From: Polytrichum commune
Taxonomy: Eukaryota; Streptophyta; Polytrichopsida; Polytrichales; Polytrichaceae
Length of the DNA stretch: 64,000 bases
Direction: 5' to 3'
Assembly: GCA_950295325.1 (NCBI GenBank)
Contig: OX485804.1
Location: forward strand, 62,650,533 to 62,714,532
This document shows positions 1 through 12,115 of the stretch, one piece after another. Every line of letters begins with the position of its first letter. Position 1 is the first letter of the stretch. The notes under the pieces were generated by a model. It was given only the letters and a program-made list of their open reading frames with translations. It was not told the DNA's origin and did not search any database. The position numbers and the translations under genes are program-made.

Positions 1-1039
1 CTCATTCAATTTCACATTGCCCTAGCTCCTTTTGGGTGTTCATCACATTAGTGGTTTGTGTATTTGATTGTGGAAGTACAATAGGCGTTTATAGATAAAT
101 TCTTTCATCAATGGAATACTCAATTTTGAACAGAGAGTAGAATGTTTGTCTTGCTCAAAAATAAGCTATAGCTATTATCAAAACATGCATGGTAGAGAAT
201 AATTAACAAGTGGAAAAACAATGGGACAAGTAGTTTTTTTTGTTGGTTCAAGATAATTTGAGTTTTGATTGACATCGAAACTACAAGATTCATACAAAGA
301 AAGTCTAGACAAGAACCACTTGAATCTAGAATTATCAAAATGTGGTAGACCAAAAAACTAACTCCAATTAAGGTTTGGTTTGTTGGGAGGGTTTATAAGG
401 TGTGTAGAAAATTTGGTAATATTGGTTGGAGTATAGGGATCCAATTGACTTGATGGACTATTCATGAGACATGGAGATTGGCTTATGTCAATATCAAAAA
501 GGCCAACAAGTGGACTTATGATCTTACTAATTATTTGATGAAAAACTTCTTAAGATCTTATTGGTCTTTTGAAACAATAATCACATTACCTTCTATGACA
601 TATATTGTAGACTTATATGCTTATGAGTTACATTTGGGGGATGAAAAAGTCTTCAACAACTTTATGATGAATGCTAGGATTTTGCATTTTACATGTGATA
701 GTGGTTGATTGTTATTCAAAAGCATATTTGTATACTTATGTAAATGACTATGTAGGAATGTAAACTTTTTTTCATGTATACGTATTGTCACTTGTATTTT
801 TATCATTGAAATTGTATGTGTATTGCTTGATTTTACCCCAAAAAACTTGTGTGTAAGGATTGTTGCAAACACACATGGTTCTTGGATTTTAATGAAAGGT
901 GCGCCCCGGGGTTTGGTGTTCACCTATATTTTGCAACGAGAGAACCCAAATAAAATGAATTGATTTTCAAAGTCTAGGAAGCCAAAAAGCTAGTGGGACT
1001 AAAAGTAGATTAGGATGGTGTCAAACCAACTAATTTCCG
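1..1039. other. AT-rich sequence without recognisable gene
   Basis: No reading frame here has family-like motifs and none has a supportable splice structure. The short frames (for example 478-708) contain no recognisable domain. It is probably decayed repeat sequence. Confidence 0.5.
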
Positions 1040-1560
1040 AGTTCCTTAGAGAGGCGGAGTGTGGTAGCCTAAGTGAGACAACGACTAATGTTGACTTGAT
1101 GGGTCCAATTGAAAGAAAGACTTGAGACTCCCTAATATTACATTCTCAAATAATAGTTTATATTCATATCTAATGAGGACACTTCAACACAAGATGTGCC
1201 TCATTTTCAACGACTTTATAAGAGCAAAAACGGTAAACTCTATTATCTCTAGAGATAAGGATAGTTGACCACCATCCAATTTCAATGGCAAGTCTATGAT
1301 TCAAGATGCAATGATTTGCTATAGCAATGATTTTGTGTTGTGGTGGTCTCGATGGTTGCTTGAAGTACATTTCACATTCGTATTAGAGAAAATCCTCAAG
1401 GTGGAGGTAATCTAGTTTCTACCTTGAGAGATGCAAAGAGTTATACCACTCATTAGCAAGAAAAACCTCCTTGATATCATCAAATGTGTTTATTGATGAT
1501 GTTGGGTTGTCATAGGTTCCCCAATGAGATAAACCCCAAGATGCTTTCCATACAGGTGTA
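1040..1560 (-). mobile_element. LINE-type retrotransposon remnant, 3' end of ORF2
   Basis: The minus-strand frame at 1370-1170 reads as the zinc-knuckle tail found after plant non-LTR reverse transcriptases (zf-RVT type). It has the pattern LAIEIGWWS, then ISRDNRVYRFCS, then ENEAHLVLKCP, with the usual Cys-X2-Cys spacing reduced. Only this tail is readable and the frame is broken on both sides, so it is a dead fragment. A related copy in the same orientation lies at about 9490-9990, where LALIIGHWSTIPIPR aligns to LAIEIGWWSTILISR. I infer a LINE; a degraded cellular RVT-like sequence is the alternative. Confidence 0.55.
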
Positions 1561-4191
1561 AATTTGTCCCAGGTGTGAATTCCTTGTTCTGCAAGGTGTC
1601 GGGAAAGTGAGGATGCTTGATTATGTGACCAAATAAGTTACTTGAGCCTAAAAACATCACTTTCAAAAATGTTTGCTAATTCATGTAGGTAAAATAGCTT
1701 GAAAATATTTCAAAACATTTTCATAGATTTTGGAATACTAGAAAGAGTCTACCCATTATTTTTTCAAAAAATAATATATTTATATGCAACCTCCATAAAT
1801 TTGCAAAGTTATTTAAATAAACATGCCTGTTACAATCCATAGGGGGTTTCCATTGATGTTGGATTGCTAGGTGAGAATCACCACAAAAACAATCTTATTG
1901 CAGGTGAGAGTCTTCTATTGAATGAAGGTGTTGTCCCCCTCTTTGTGGAGCAATTCTTACATTGCCTCATTGAGCAAAACTTACACTAGGGCATTGAGCA
2001 AATAGATCCTTGATTAACCATTATATTTGGCCAAAGTTCTTGATCTTTTTAAAGCTGCTACTATGAATGGCTAAAGAGTTGCTATTTTGTACTTGATGCC
2101 ACATATGATTTATTGCTTTTGACAAAGACTTACTTGATGGCACTTTTACACTCACTTGTTGTGGTTTGAAGATGAAAAATAGGTGTCACCAAAAGGAAGG
2201 TGTAATTGTAAGGCACTTGCCACCTTAGGTTGTCTTTGCAAAAAAGGAGGTTGACCATGTAAGAGAAAAATGCTATTTTCGGGGACATCTATAATTTAAG
2301 AATGCAAAATTTACTAAGGTTAATTTTTAGTTGTTTGATTAATTTTTATTGTTCTTTATTTCATTTCTAATGAAAACACTACATCCCAATTTGAATCTGC
2401 TTTACACTATTACACATGTCCAAGGCTTTTAAAATGTGACATGGATTTCTCTTGGCCATGGTCTTCAGACCGCAAACCATGATGACAATAAATCATAAAT
2501 CATTTTTTCTTGGGGTCACTGATCACGTGTGTACAATGGCCCTTAGGTCATTGCACCTGTAAGGTTTGTTGGAACCTGAAAAAGAATCTAGTAAGTCATA
2601 GTATGTAGATGTCAGCTAATCAATCAAGCACTGGAATCCAATAAACAACCACTTATCAAACCTTCTAAGACTTTTTGAGTCACCTTGGAGTAGAATAGAA
2701 TGCTACAAAAGATTACAAAATATGAGGTCTGCAAGGCACAGTCCAAAGAGATTGACCTTCATATAGGTCATCTGTCATACCTCTACAAGTGATTTATCAC
2801 ACATAAGTTGCTTTCCCACCCAATTATTTCCAACTTCATTCCCTACTGAGAAGAAAAAGATTGCTGGCATAAGAGCAACTCAAAATGTTCTCTCAATAAT
2901 CAAATTTCTAGGTTTTTTATGAGCAAAGCTACATACTCATCCCACCCACAAAGCCGAAATGACTTCCAAATCTCTATTGCCCACCAATCATTGAGAGAGG
3001 TCAAATTTACAGTGACCTCTGGAGTTACTGATGGACAATGTGTTGAGCAATCTAGGTAAGGCGTTGGTTGATAAAGGTAACAGCAATATACTCAGAGTGG
3101 GGCTTCTTGTCATTGCACTAAAGTTCCAGTAGGTTAGAGGTTTTACCAGCTCTTGAATCATCAATTTGACATGAGCACATCGTCGATGATATGTTGCATT
3201 AGGTTTGGGCCGCATCCAAATCCAAAAGGAATTTGCACACAGATTATCAAGTGCAAGGTGACACAAAGATCATCTGTGACATCAGATTTCATTTGTTTGG
3301 CTCTAGCTCTTCCTTATTCGTTGTGTCAAATTTTGACAGCATACAACCAGCAGATCATTCTGGCACCAACCACAGGACTTTAGAAACATTGCGGGAATAA
3401 AAATTCGCAAGGGTTGGTATCTCTATGTGTAAGGGAGAAAATTCATCCTGTACATGCCTCCAACTCCTTTGCAGATGGGACACAACTTCATGACAATATG
3501 TTTGAAAGTTTTGAAATCACATGCATGTATCACACAGTGGTGATGGTTGCTGTTGACGTGCGGACGAGCACAAGGGGTGTTTGTTCATCTGCATTTCCTG
3601 TAGAGTTTGCAGAACATAAAATATTGCACACTATTAGCCTTATTGCCAAATGCTTCATGTTGCATCTGACAATCTCAAAATGATATTGCAAGAGTTTAAA
3701 TTTGAGCAAGTGTTTTCGGTACATACTATTCAGGGTTTCAAATCTTTACATTGCTCATTCAAAATTTAGCCATTGATCTATCTAACATTGATTCAACTCA
3801 CATTTCATTTTTTTAGATTTTGCAATTATAAAATAAAGAGAAATAATAATTAAATTGCAATGCTACATTTGATGGGCATTGATTCAATGTTGTAATTTGA
3901 TGTGATTGAATCGGTGCTGATATATGGTTCCAGATATTTGTAATGTTCTGATGATGCATCCAGTATACACAACAGCAGCTGAAGTTCTGTTCATGCACCT
4001 TAAATTTCATATATACTGTGATCGAATGCAAAGCTAGGTCCTCAACTAAGTTTGTTATATTCTTATTCTCTAATTAGAGATGGATTTAACGATTCGACAA
4101 AAGGCTTATAAGTTTCATGTTTGTTGCAATGATCAATCCGTTTAGAAGCCAACTAAACCTGCAGCAATGCATATATTTCATGATGACTGCT
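1561..4191. other. Intergenic, no gene recognised
   Basis: Frames at 2988-3266, 3153-3383 and 3414-3683 overlap each other on opposite strands and lack domain motifs. The stretch nearest 4191 is expected to hold the 3' UTR of the downstream minus-strand gene. Nothing else can be supported. Confidence 0.5.
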
Positions 4192-7100
4192 TCAGGTACC
4201 TGCAGGGTTGTTTAGAAGAGCCGATTTGAGAGCTTTATGATCAACGCCGTTAGAAGCCTGAAAAACAGAATCAAGATAGGTTGTTAAATTTGCAATGCTC
4301 CTGAATGATAACACACCTCTAACTGTCTCCACAACTTGGTGAATGGTGATTGCATGATTCCTTATGTTGATGTGCTACCTAAGTGCATTCAGAGGTCAGG
4401 GGTTTAGGGTTTAGGGCTTAGTGGCAAGTGTTAAAAATAGATGAGATGAGCTTACTGCCAAGATCTGGACTTTCTTCAAATCATTCACATCAACAACAGC
4501 AACCTCACACCCTGTGCGCCATCACACAAAGAAGATTGGTTACTGTGAAGGAAGTTTTACATACCCTCCGGATTATCTTGCAAGCTGTACTCAAGTAAAT
4601 GACATTGTCAAAAGGAAAGTCACTGCTACAAACAAGAGACTGCATTCTAGGTGAACTTGGAAGATTTTTGCAGGCCCAAATAGACCAGTGGCTCCATGAA
4701 GAAAATGACTTTTGTTCAGGTATACATAGTATTTAAGCAATATATCAGTAACAGGTGAAGATATGAGCAGAAGGTGATAGATGGTAAGATAGAAGCCATC
4801 TAACCTGTTTTGGCTTTAAGGGCATCGACTGTATCCTGCACTCCCACCTGAAAGACATGAAATCTGCTAATCAGAAATGTTCTCCGAATCCTGAAATCAA
4901 AAACCACTACTGACAGACCGACAGGGGTAGCAAATGAGCACGTACTGGTCCAAGAGTAATAAACTGGTCATAAGGAGGTAGAGTTCCAGTGACATCATCA
5001 ATTAACCGTGCCTGCCAATGCCAAACATATCAGAAGCTCCAAATTATAAGGTTCATCCTCATTCCCATCATCTTCATCTATGAGAAGGGGTGCCTAAACC
5101 ATGACCAGAGCTGGAAATTGGGTATATACAAGCTCAGGTCTGAAGTAAGGTAAGAAAAGATGCTTTACTTTTGAAACAATCTAAGTTTTAAATCTCTGCC
5201 TCTTTGAAGAATGTGTTTCAAAGGCCAAAGATCCAACAGATTATTACGGAATAGAGCTTTCTCATCAAGAACCATGCTCCTCTTTTATGGAATGACAGTC
5301 AAAATAGATTGGTTGCAACTTCATGCTGTTGGATATGGAGCTTTGCAAGCAATCTCCCTGGAATTAGTTATCGAAACAGACTAACCTGAGCCCCTGCAAG
5401 TCTGTAGAACATGCCTCGAATACCCACCAATCTGCAGGAGCAACAAAGAGCAAGTCACACAGCCGCAGTCGACTCAAAAGAGAAGAAAACGTATGCGACA
5501 AACCAGAAAATGAATAATTCCAACTAGAATGGGATTAAGTTTATAAAGCACTCACCTTGCAACAACAGCAAAAATGACAGCAAATACAACTCTCAGTTGC
5601 CCTGTAATATCAATGAGAGACTGCAACAACCAGTAATACGAAAGTTAAGAAGCCAACTCATCACAGAAATGCCAAAATAGAGGGCTAGCTAAATTGGCTG
5701 AAAAACAAGTAAGTTTGTGTCTCTCTCTCATGACTTTGTGATACGTTGAAAAAAGAAACTCAACGAGGTGCTGCAATAAAAACCCAGGAAGTTATTTAGA
5801 CAGACATCCACCTGCATCCCACATGCAGTGGCTAGTGATGAAGTAGGATGAAACAGCTGACAAACCAACTTTGCTAACAAACCAGGCCGAACCCCTTGTG
5901 GATGCCGAAAGCGTCCTGCACACACACAGATATGAATATTTGGAAGTACAATCTTTGGGTTGCAGGACAATACGACCTTTACAAATGTAAGTCATATAGG
6001 GAACAATTTCTTATATTAGTGGCAGATAGATCAAATCTTGCTGGCTTAATATAGAATGCCAACAGCTGCCTTCAAAGACTCCTCTACTGCAAGAATCTTG
6101 AAGGACACAATTAGAATTTAGAAATAGAAATTTGAATAGCAGAGAATGGCAGAATATGAGACTTTCTGCATGGAGGCACCTTGAAATGAACTCAAAAGCT
6201 GATGCAGATGTTGCCACATTGACTTGTGTGTCGTTTTAAAGGTACAAATTAAATGAAAGACTACCAGCTATTAAGGCTTAGAACTTACCTTGCATTATTG
6301 CCAGGGGTGTTTCGCCAATAGCAATGACATCTCCGACTTTTGCATGTGGCAGCACGTACCTGCAAAGTTTATTTTGGTAAAGCTATACCTTCTCAAGCAA
6401 CATCTTATCAAATTGCTCTACACCTTGGACTAATGAAGTAAGGTGTCGAAGAGAGTATAAGTCCCAACATACACACTTTGCAACAACAATGCACAAAGAC
6501 TCTAATATGTTAAGAAATTGTCAAACTTTGCAAAGAACTACAATGGGACAAGAGAAGATCTGTACATTCGCAGTACTTGCAGTGGATCATCAAGATGGGA
6601 GAGCAGGTGTGTGCTGATTGGAAGTACGCTCCCAACATTCTCCACCCTGTTTGATTTAAATTTACAACAATTTTTCTAAAGTCCATGTATGTTGGTTTCA
6701 ATAGACCATTGGTGACTGCAAAACAAATATCAACCCTATATAGGAGATGGAAATACAGAAACATTGAAAGTGGCCTTAGAGCCACTTTAAACATTAAAAC
6801 ATTTAAAAGGAGCTAGACATTTACCCTGTACTTACTTGCGCCACTTTGCACTGCCTAAAGGCTTGACTGAATAATGAACAGGTAGTATGACATGTTGGCT
6901 ATGGGCTGTCCTGCCATGTGGACCATACGAGATATAATCCACATCAATGCGTATTGCCTGCATAACACACATTTGAGCATTAACTCTCTCTGCTGCTTTT
7001 TCTCAATGCGCAAAATAGCATGTTCCATTGTATACTGACACGAGAATTCCTCAATATGTCAAACACATATCTAGAATTCTAGGAACGTCAATTTTACTGT

Positions 7101-9164
7101 CCTAGTATGCAAGCCGCCCATCAAAGTACTCCGATGAGCATAAAACTGTAGCATCACCAAAATGATGAATTCATGCCTGAAGTTCTGCAAGAGATGCCCC
7201 ATCACTAGCTTGTATGTCCACCAGGACCTGCAAATTTAAGAATTTAAGACTTGATTCCACATCTCCATAGTCCCTGAGCTTGTAAAATGCTGCAGTGGCC
7301 TGACTACGGTGAATAGAGAAACAACTCAATAAAAAAATTGCTCAAGCAAAACTGGTCAGAGAGCTCAGCAAGAACTCATATGTGACAAATAACCAAATCA
7401 AAGATTAGCCTGTGTAGTTATATGTACTTCCATGGCTGTTGACTCTCCAGCACGAGTGATGTAAGATCGCCAGTATCCATCCTTTCGCTTTGGTGGATTA
7501 TCAGATGGATGCCTTGGAGAAATCTGAACACAAAAACAACCTTAGTCTCAAAAAGAGTGCTTAGAGAATGTGGAGTTGGATTTGATTACTTACTAAGAAA
7601 TCAGACATGGATGTGCCTGAATGCCTACTATTAGGGAAGAATTTTGGACCTGTACAGTTGCCTTAATGGAATCAAGTGATGCGCTGGACAGCATCTGTAA
7701 CTTGGCAGAGACTTCTGGTACGAAAAGCTCAAACCGACTTGAGATATTGCAGAACCTGTGTGCAACATTTTGTCATCAAATTCACTTATCTCTATGTAGA
7801 TTGAGCTGAGTTTAGATTTTTTGATGAAAAGATATGTAAGCTGTAGTTATGACGTAAAAGCAATCACCTAATAAATAGGGAACCTGCGCAGGAATGTGGA
7901 AGGGAAGGGGATCTGACAAAATGCAAATTGGACATACTGCATAAGTCCATTCATTTGGTAGTGATGTGGCTCTTGTACATCCCAGCTCCACTGGCCACGT
8001 GTCAATACCAATCCATCACCTGGACTTTTCTGCACAGCCATCCCACTCCTATTCACGCCCTCATGTTACAGGGAAGGGACTTGCAAGAATTTGAAGTCAA
8101 ACATACACATATATTCGGCTATTTTCTCAGTTCTCTGGTCCCAATGTACACTGAAAAGAAGTGAATTCCATCCCAAAAGTGCACTGGATGAATTCACATT
8201 TAGAAAAATGACAATTACATGGATATCCATATACCTCTCCCCCAGTGCTTCTATCGAAATCACAAGTACAAGGTGCAATTTCAGGGAATGGTTAGAGATG
8301 TTTTTCGCAGAACATTTGAATATCATGCAAAAGAAGCTACTCAGGGAGCCTCACAAAGGAATGTAGGAGAATGACCCATGAATGAGATATGCACACCTAC
8401 CAGAAGTATAATTCTTGAGCCTCCCAGTTCCTTTGAGAGTCTTTAAGGAGTAATTCAAAAATATCTTGAGACACCATTTGTGACCAAGTGTGACCAAGAT
8501 CCAGCGACTAAACTGCTTAAACAAATTCGGTGATTGAAATCCATGCTTCGGTGAATTTGAACCCCCACAATGTAACATCAGAATCCTATGTCCTTCATAA
8601 TTTGGGAATCGCCTTGTACATTCTAGAATTATGTCCAAGACAGTGGGTTAACTTGAATGTTAACGTGAGGAGTACTTCAAAAAAATCTTGAGACACCATT
8701 TGAGACCAAGTGTGACCAAGTTCCAGCAATTGGACTGCTTAAGCAATTCGGTGGTTGAAGTCCATGCTTAGGTATATTTAATCCCACACAATGTAACATC
8801 AGAATCCCAGGTCCTTCAGAATTTGATGAAATCATGTTTGCACATTCTAGAATTATGTCAAAGAGAGTGGGTTAACCTGCATGGTAAGAAGACGTCGCAG
8901 CTCAGACGCCAGCCAGAGCACATTGAGGCCCCCGTATGTACATTGGCGTGAAGAAGGTTTGTCGACGCTCTCGGAGGAAGATGAAGGTTGGAAATTATTC
9001 AAGGTGGTCTCCACTGCCGCACATCTGCAACCTCTGAGGGCCACCTTGAAAACATTTCCTCTCACCTCGGATGGATTTCGCAAAGAGCGTAATGGTGTTC
9101 GTGGAAGAGAATCCAGGCGAGATGAGGCGGGAGCGATCAAATTGCAATGTAATGCACTCATCAT
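4192..9164 (-). CDS. F420-0:gamma-glutamyl-ligase-like (CofE-like) protein, probably plastid-targeted; 15 exons
   Basis: Gene model (minus): 9164-8877, 8512-8401, 8019-7884, 7755-7650, 7523-7428, 7227-7177, 6957-6836, 6359-6289, 5915-5812, 5620-5556, 5431-5386, 5011-4946, 4847-4805, 4511-4456, 4257-4192. All phases join, giving 1428 nt and 475 residues. The start is the first ATG of an ATGATG pair. Residues 1-60 are rich in Ser, Arg and Ala with almost no acidic residues, like a plastid transit peptide. The C-terminal part matches CofE-like proteins of cyanobacteria and other bacteria: [17 protein letters not shown] (about 311-328), [20 protein letters not shown] (about 386-397), [12 protein letters not shown] and [11 protein letters not shown]. 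Bacterial CofE adds glutamate to coenzyme F420; plants are not known to make F420, so the true substrate is unknown. Residues 97-300 match nothing I recognise. Intron 6 appears to be GC-AG. Identification rests on remembered family motifs. Confidence 0.82.
8441..8880 (-). repeat. Tandem duplication of about 240 bp spanning exon 2 of the CofE-like gene
   Basis: Positions about 8450-8650 and 8690-8880 are two diverged copies of one segment. They share the blocks around TTGAGACACCATTTG, GTGTGACCAAG, ATGTAACATCAGAATCC and GAGTGGGTTAAC. The copy nearer the 3' end of the gene contains the exon used in the model (8512-8401). The other copy keeps an acceptor-like AG and a similar reading (TCC AAT TGC TGG onward) but reaches TAA after 23 codons, so it looks like a pseudo-exon. 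Confidence 0.75.
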
Positions 9165-9183
9165 GCTTGCGTTCTTCCTGCGC

Positions 9184-9192
9184 AAACCCTAA
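9184..9192 (+). promoter_or_regulatory. telo-box-like motif (AAACCCTAA) in the leader/promoter of the CofE-like gene
   Basis: AAACCCTAA lies 20 bp upstream of the chosen ATG (read on the gene strand as TTAGGGTTT). Telo-boxes are common near transcription starts of plant housekeeping genes. Function here is inferred only from motif and position. Confidence 0.4.
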
Positions 9193-9489
9193 TTGCACGA
9201 GTTTGTTTCTGTCCTCGATTCCTGGAATGTTATCTCCGACATGGATCGCAGACCTCATTCGGAGTCGTCTGCTTTCTCAAGACCTGTCCATCGTCTTCAT
9301 TCACTCCTCATTCCTTTCTACCGTTGAGGCCTCGGGGCACCCTATTTCATCTTTACATGTGCCATGCCGGAATGTTGTTTCCACGTGGGATACAGGTGGT
9401 AGTAGCGAATGTGAGCATGACACGTTAAAACTTTTTTATTAGGTTAAAAGAATCGTTCTCTCGGTTGAAATAGAATTCCTTCTACAGTA

Positions 9490-9990
9490 TTGATGTTCAA
9501 ATCACCCCAATATCTCACAATGACATCTGGACCAATTTGAACCCCAAAAAAAGTGTTCAATATGACTTTGCATTGTAAAGTAACAACTTATCTCTAATGG
9601 AGTTGTAGAGGAGATTTGACACTCTAATACAAAGTGTGCTTAATTTATAATTATGTTATACGAGAAAAAGTGACATAATATGTTATTTCTAGGGATTGGG
9701 ATAGTCGACCAATGGCCAATTATCAATGCAAGGTCTTAACTTCAAGGTGTGTACAGTAGCAAAGATTTTACGTTGGTGTGGTGTCAATGGTTGCTTCAAC
9801 TACGATTCACATAGTTGAGAAAGTCCTTGACATGCAAATAAACTAATCTCTTCCCTGTGAGGTGGAAAGAGTTTTACTCTTTAGCAAGAAAGGCCTCCTT
9901 GAGAGCATCATATGTGATTTTTGGTGGTCTATAAGTCTCTTATGTGACAACCACTAACTTAGTCCTAGATTTGCCATAAAGCAAGCCTAA
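9490..9990 (-). mobile_element. LINE-type remnant, second copy
   Basis: This is homologous to the remnant at 1040-1560. Matching tracts include GGTTGCTTC/GGTTGCTTG, the GCAAGAAA-GGCCTCCTTGA segment and the translated pattern LALIIGHWSTIPIPRNN. It carries several stops and is clearly inactive. It has the same orientation as the other copy and lies on the far side of the CofE-like gene. Confidence 0.55.
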
Positions 9991-10679
9991 TGGTACTAGC
10001 TATATCCCAGTTCCAAGTAATGGTGCTTAACAACTTGTTTAGTGACAAGAAATAACTTACCCTTCATTCAAGGTTTCAACACTTACAGTTCAACAATTGC
10101 CTGACTTAGTCACCTAAGTTGGAGAGAGGGGATCATTTCCATATGAATGTACCTCTCATTCATCCAACATAAAGCCCTAAACTTCTATGCAACCCGGATG
10201 TTGCTACTTTTATCTTATTTACTATTCGGCAGCATAATTAGCTTGAAAGACCCCAAGGTTGTCTTGTCCAAATCATTTGAGATGAATTGGTCAGTCACAA
10301 ACTTATAGGCATTAAGTTTTTATGTTGAATAAATGTGAGGTGCATTCATACGCGATATAATCCCCTCTCTCCACATATGTTAGTAGAAAGCTAAAGAAAA
10401 ATTCCAGTACCCATATTCATTGGAAAAAAGGGTACCTCTCATTCATTCACATGAGAACTCCAAATTATTGTGTAGCTTGGAGGTTACTTTTCAAGTTAAT
10501 TTGAACTTTAAAGACCCCAAATTAGTCTAATCCAAGTCATGTGAGATGATCTCTCTCTATGCGCAAGTTGGATGTCTAGCATGGATGAAGACAATGGTGA
10601 ACACCATTAACACATATGTACATAAGATAAAAACATATACTAAAGAGAATAGTGCTAGTAAACCTGTAATCTAGATATG
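9991..10679. other. Intergenic, no gene recognised
   Basis: AT-rich sequence with short frames only. I see no repeat unit or conserved motif that I can name. Confidence 0.45.
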
Positions 10680-10860
10680 TGAGTATGTGGCAGGGGGGAC
10701 GTTAAATACCCCCCCACGAACTTTTCGGGGTCTCAGAGTCGGGCTGGGGCAGCCGCCCGTCCAGAAAATCTGGATTTTTTGGACCCGACCGAAAATTGCT
10801 GCCCGCCCGCCCGATTTCGAAAAAAACCATTGCCCTTGCATTCTTGAAGGCCACTTACTC
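10680..10860. other. GC-rich island of unknown origin
   Basis: This is a sharply GC-rich block (poly-C/G runs, GCCCGCCCGCCCG) inside AT-rich DNA. Both strands are open over it, but no known protein motif is seen. It may be a fragment of a GC-rich DNA transposon end. Confidence 0.35.
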
Positions 10861-11189
10861 ACAAATCCCATATTGAGTGCACTTCACCTTCAAGGGCCAA
10901 AATCCAATATATATGTTCACTTCCATTGACTACATAAGCAATTGATTGGGGTTTCATTGTCAAAGTGAAACCGTCAATAAAACATGTAATTAACTTGGAA
11001 GTCAAAAATATTACAAAACCCTCACTAGCACTGAGGTTATAATTTTTGTGACTCACAATTTGGAATTGTCTTTGTCATTCTAAAATGACACTTAAATTTA
11101 GTGTGCTGATTAGTATGTGTATTTTATAATATTTTAGGTAATGCCGTCTACTTTCACAAGTATTCATACGCATTCATTAACAAATTATT

Positions 11190-11590
11190 AGAATTAATTC
11201 ATTGGACTTAATTATTAGAACTAATTCAATGGAATTAATTATTATAATTAATTCACTGGACTTAATTATTAGAACTAATTCAATGGAATTAATTATTATA
11301 ATTAATTCACTGGCATTAAATTCCAGAAATTAGTTATTATAATTAATTCACTGGAATTGATTCCAGAAATTAATTATTATAATTAATTCACTGAAATTGA
11401 TTCCAGAAATTAATTATTATAATTAATTCACTGAAATTAAATTCCAGATATTGATTATTATAATTAATTCACTGAAATTAAATTCCAGATATTAATTATT
11501 ATAATTAACTCACTGGAATTGATTCCAGAAATTAATTATTAGAATTAACTTACTGGAATTAATTCCAATAATTAATTAATTACAGTAAGT
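11190..11590 (+). repeat. AT-rich tandem repeat, period about 40 bp
   Basis: About nine imperfect units are built on ATTAATTATTATAATTAATT followed by CACTGRAATTRATTCCAGA. The first units are the most diverged. The block is nearly pure A/T and ends at a GC-rich segment. Confidence 0.85.
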
Positions 11591-11629
11591 ACATTACAGC
11601 CAACATGGCACCCCTAAATCTGCCATGCC

Positions 11630-12115
11630 TCCGGTCTTTGTACCAAAGCTTGCCCCCTCCGCTAACAATGCGGAGGGGTTCTAGGGCCGCTAATATCCAG
11701 CTGCAGTGGCATCGGATTGGCCATTGCAGGGTTTTAGTTATCTAGCCTTCCCGCCTGTCTTTACCGTTAAGACTGAAGAGGTCCACTCTCGGACTTCGAC
11801 GAGGGGAAAAGATAATCTAACCCCGCCCCAAGCTTTCTCATCAGTGCAAAGACCCTCCCCTCCTCTGAAGTGCAGAGATTTCGTCAAGAATTCCGTTGGT
11901 GTATCGCCGCCTTCATGTAGAACTGAATGGTTCAGCATACCGTTAGCCATGCGCCGGTTGAAACGGGAATCTCCCCTAAGAATTCCGGCAGAGTTAAGAA
12001 TGTAGTTAAGTAACCACGTTAAGACAGCCCCGGGTATTAGGGCCAAACCTGCCACCCTTGCTAAACCTGATGTCTGACACTAATACCCGGGTCCCGCCTA
12101 TAACGGCCGGTTTTA
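11630..12115. other. GC-rich segment with two long hairpins
   Basis: It contains CCCCTCCGC...GCGGAGGGG (about 11652-11677). It also contains an inverted pair, CCCGGGTATTAG near 12030 and CTAATACCCGGG near 12082. Frames are open on both strands (11706-12005 plus, 12055-11738 minus), but neither shows a known domain. The look is of a mobile-element fragment or a transferred organelle piece, and I could not match it to any gene. Confidence 0.4.

Noticed and set aside
11630..12115. rRNA or organelle gene fragment
   Set aside because: No rRNA or tRNA landmark or known plastid protein could be recognised in either strand. Left as an unexplained island.
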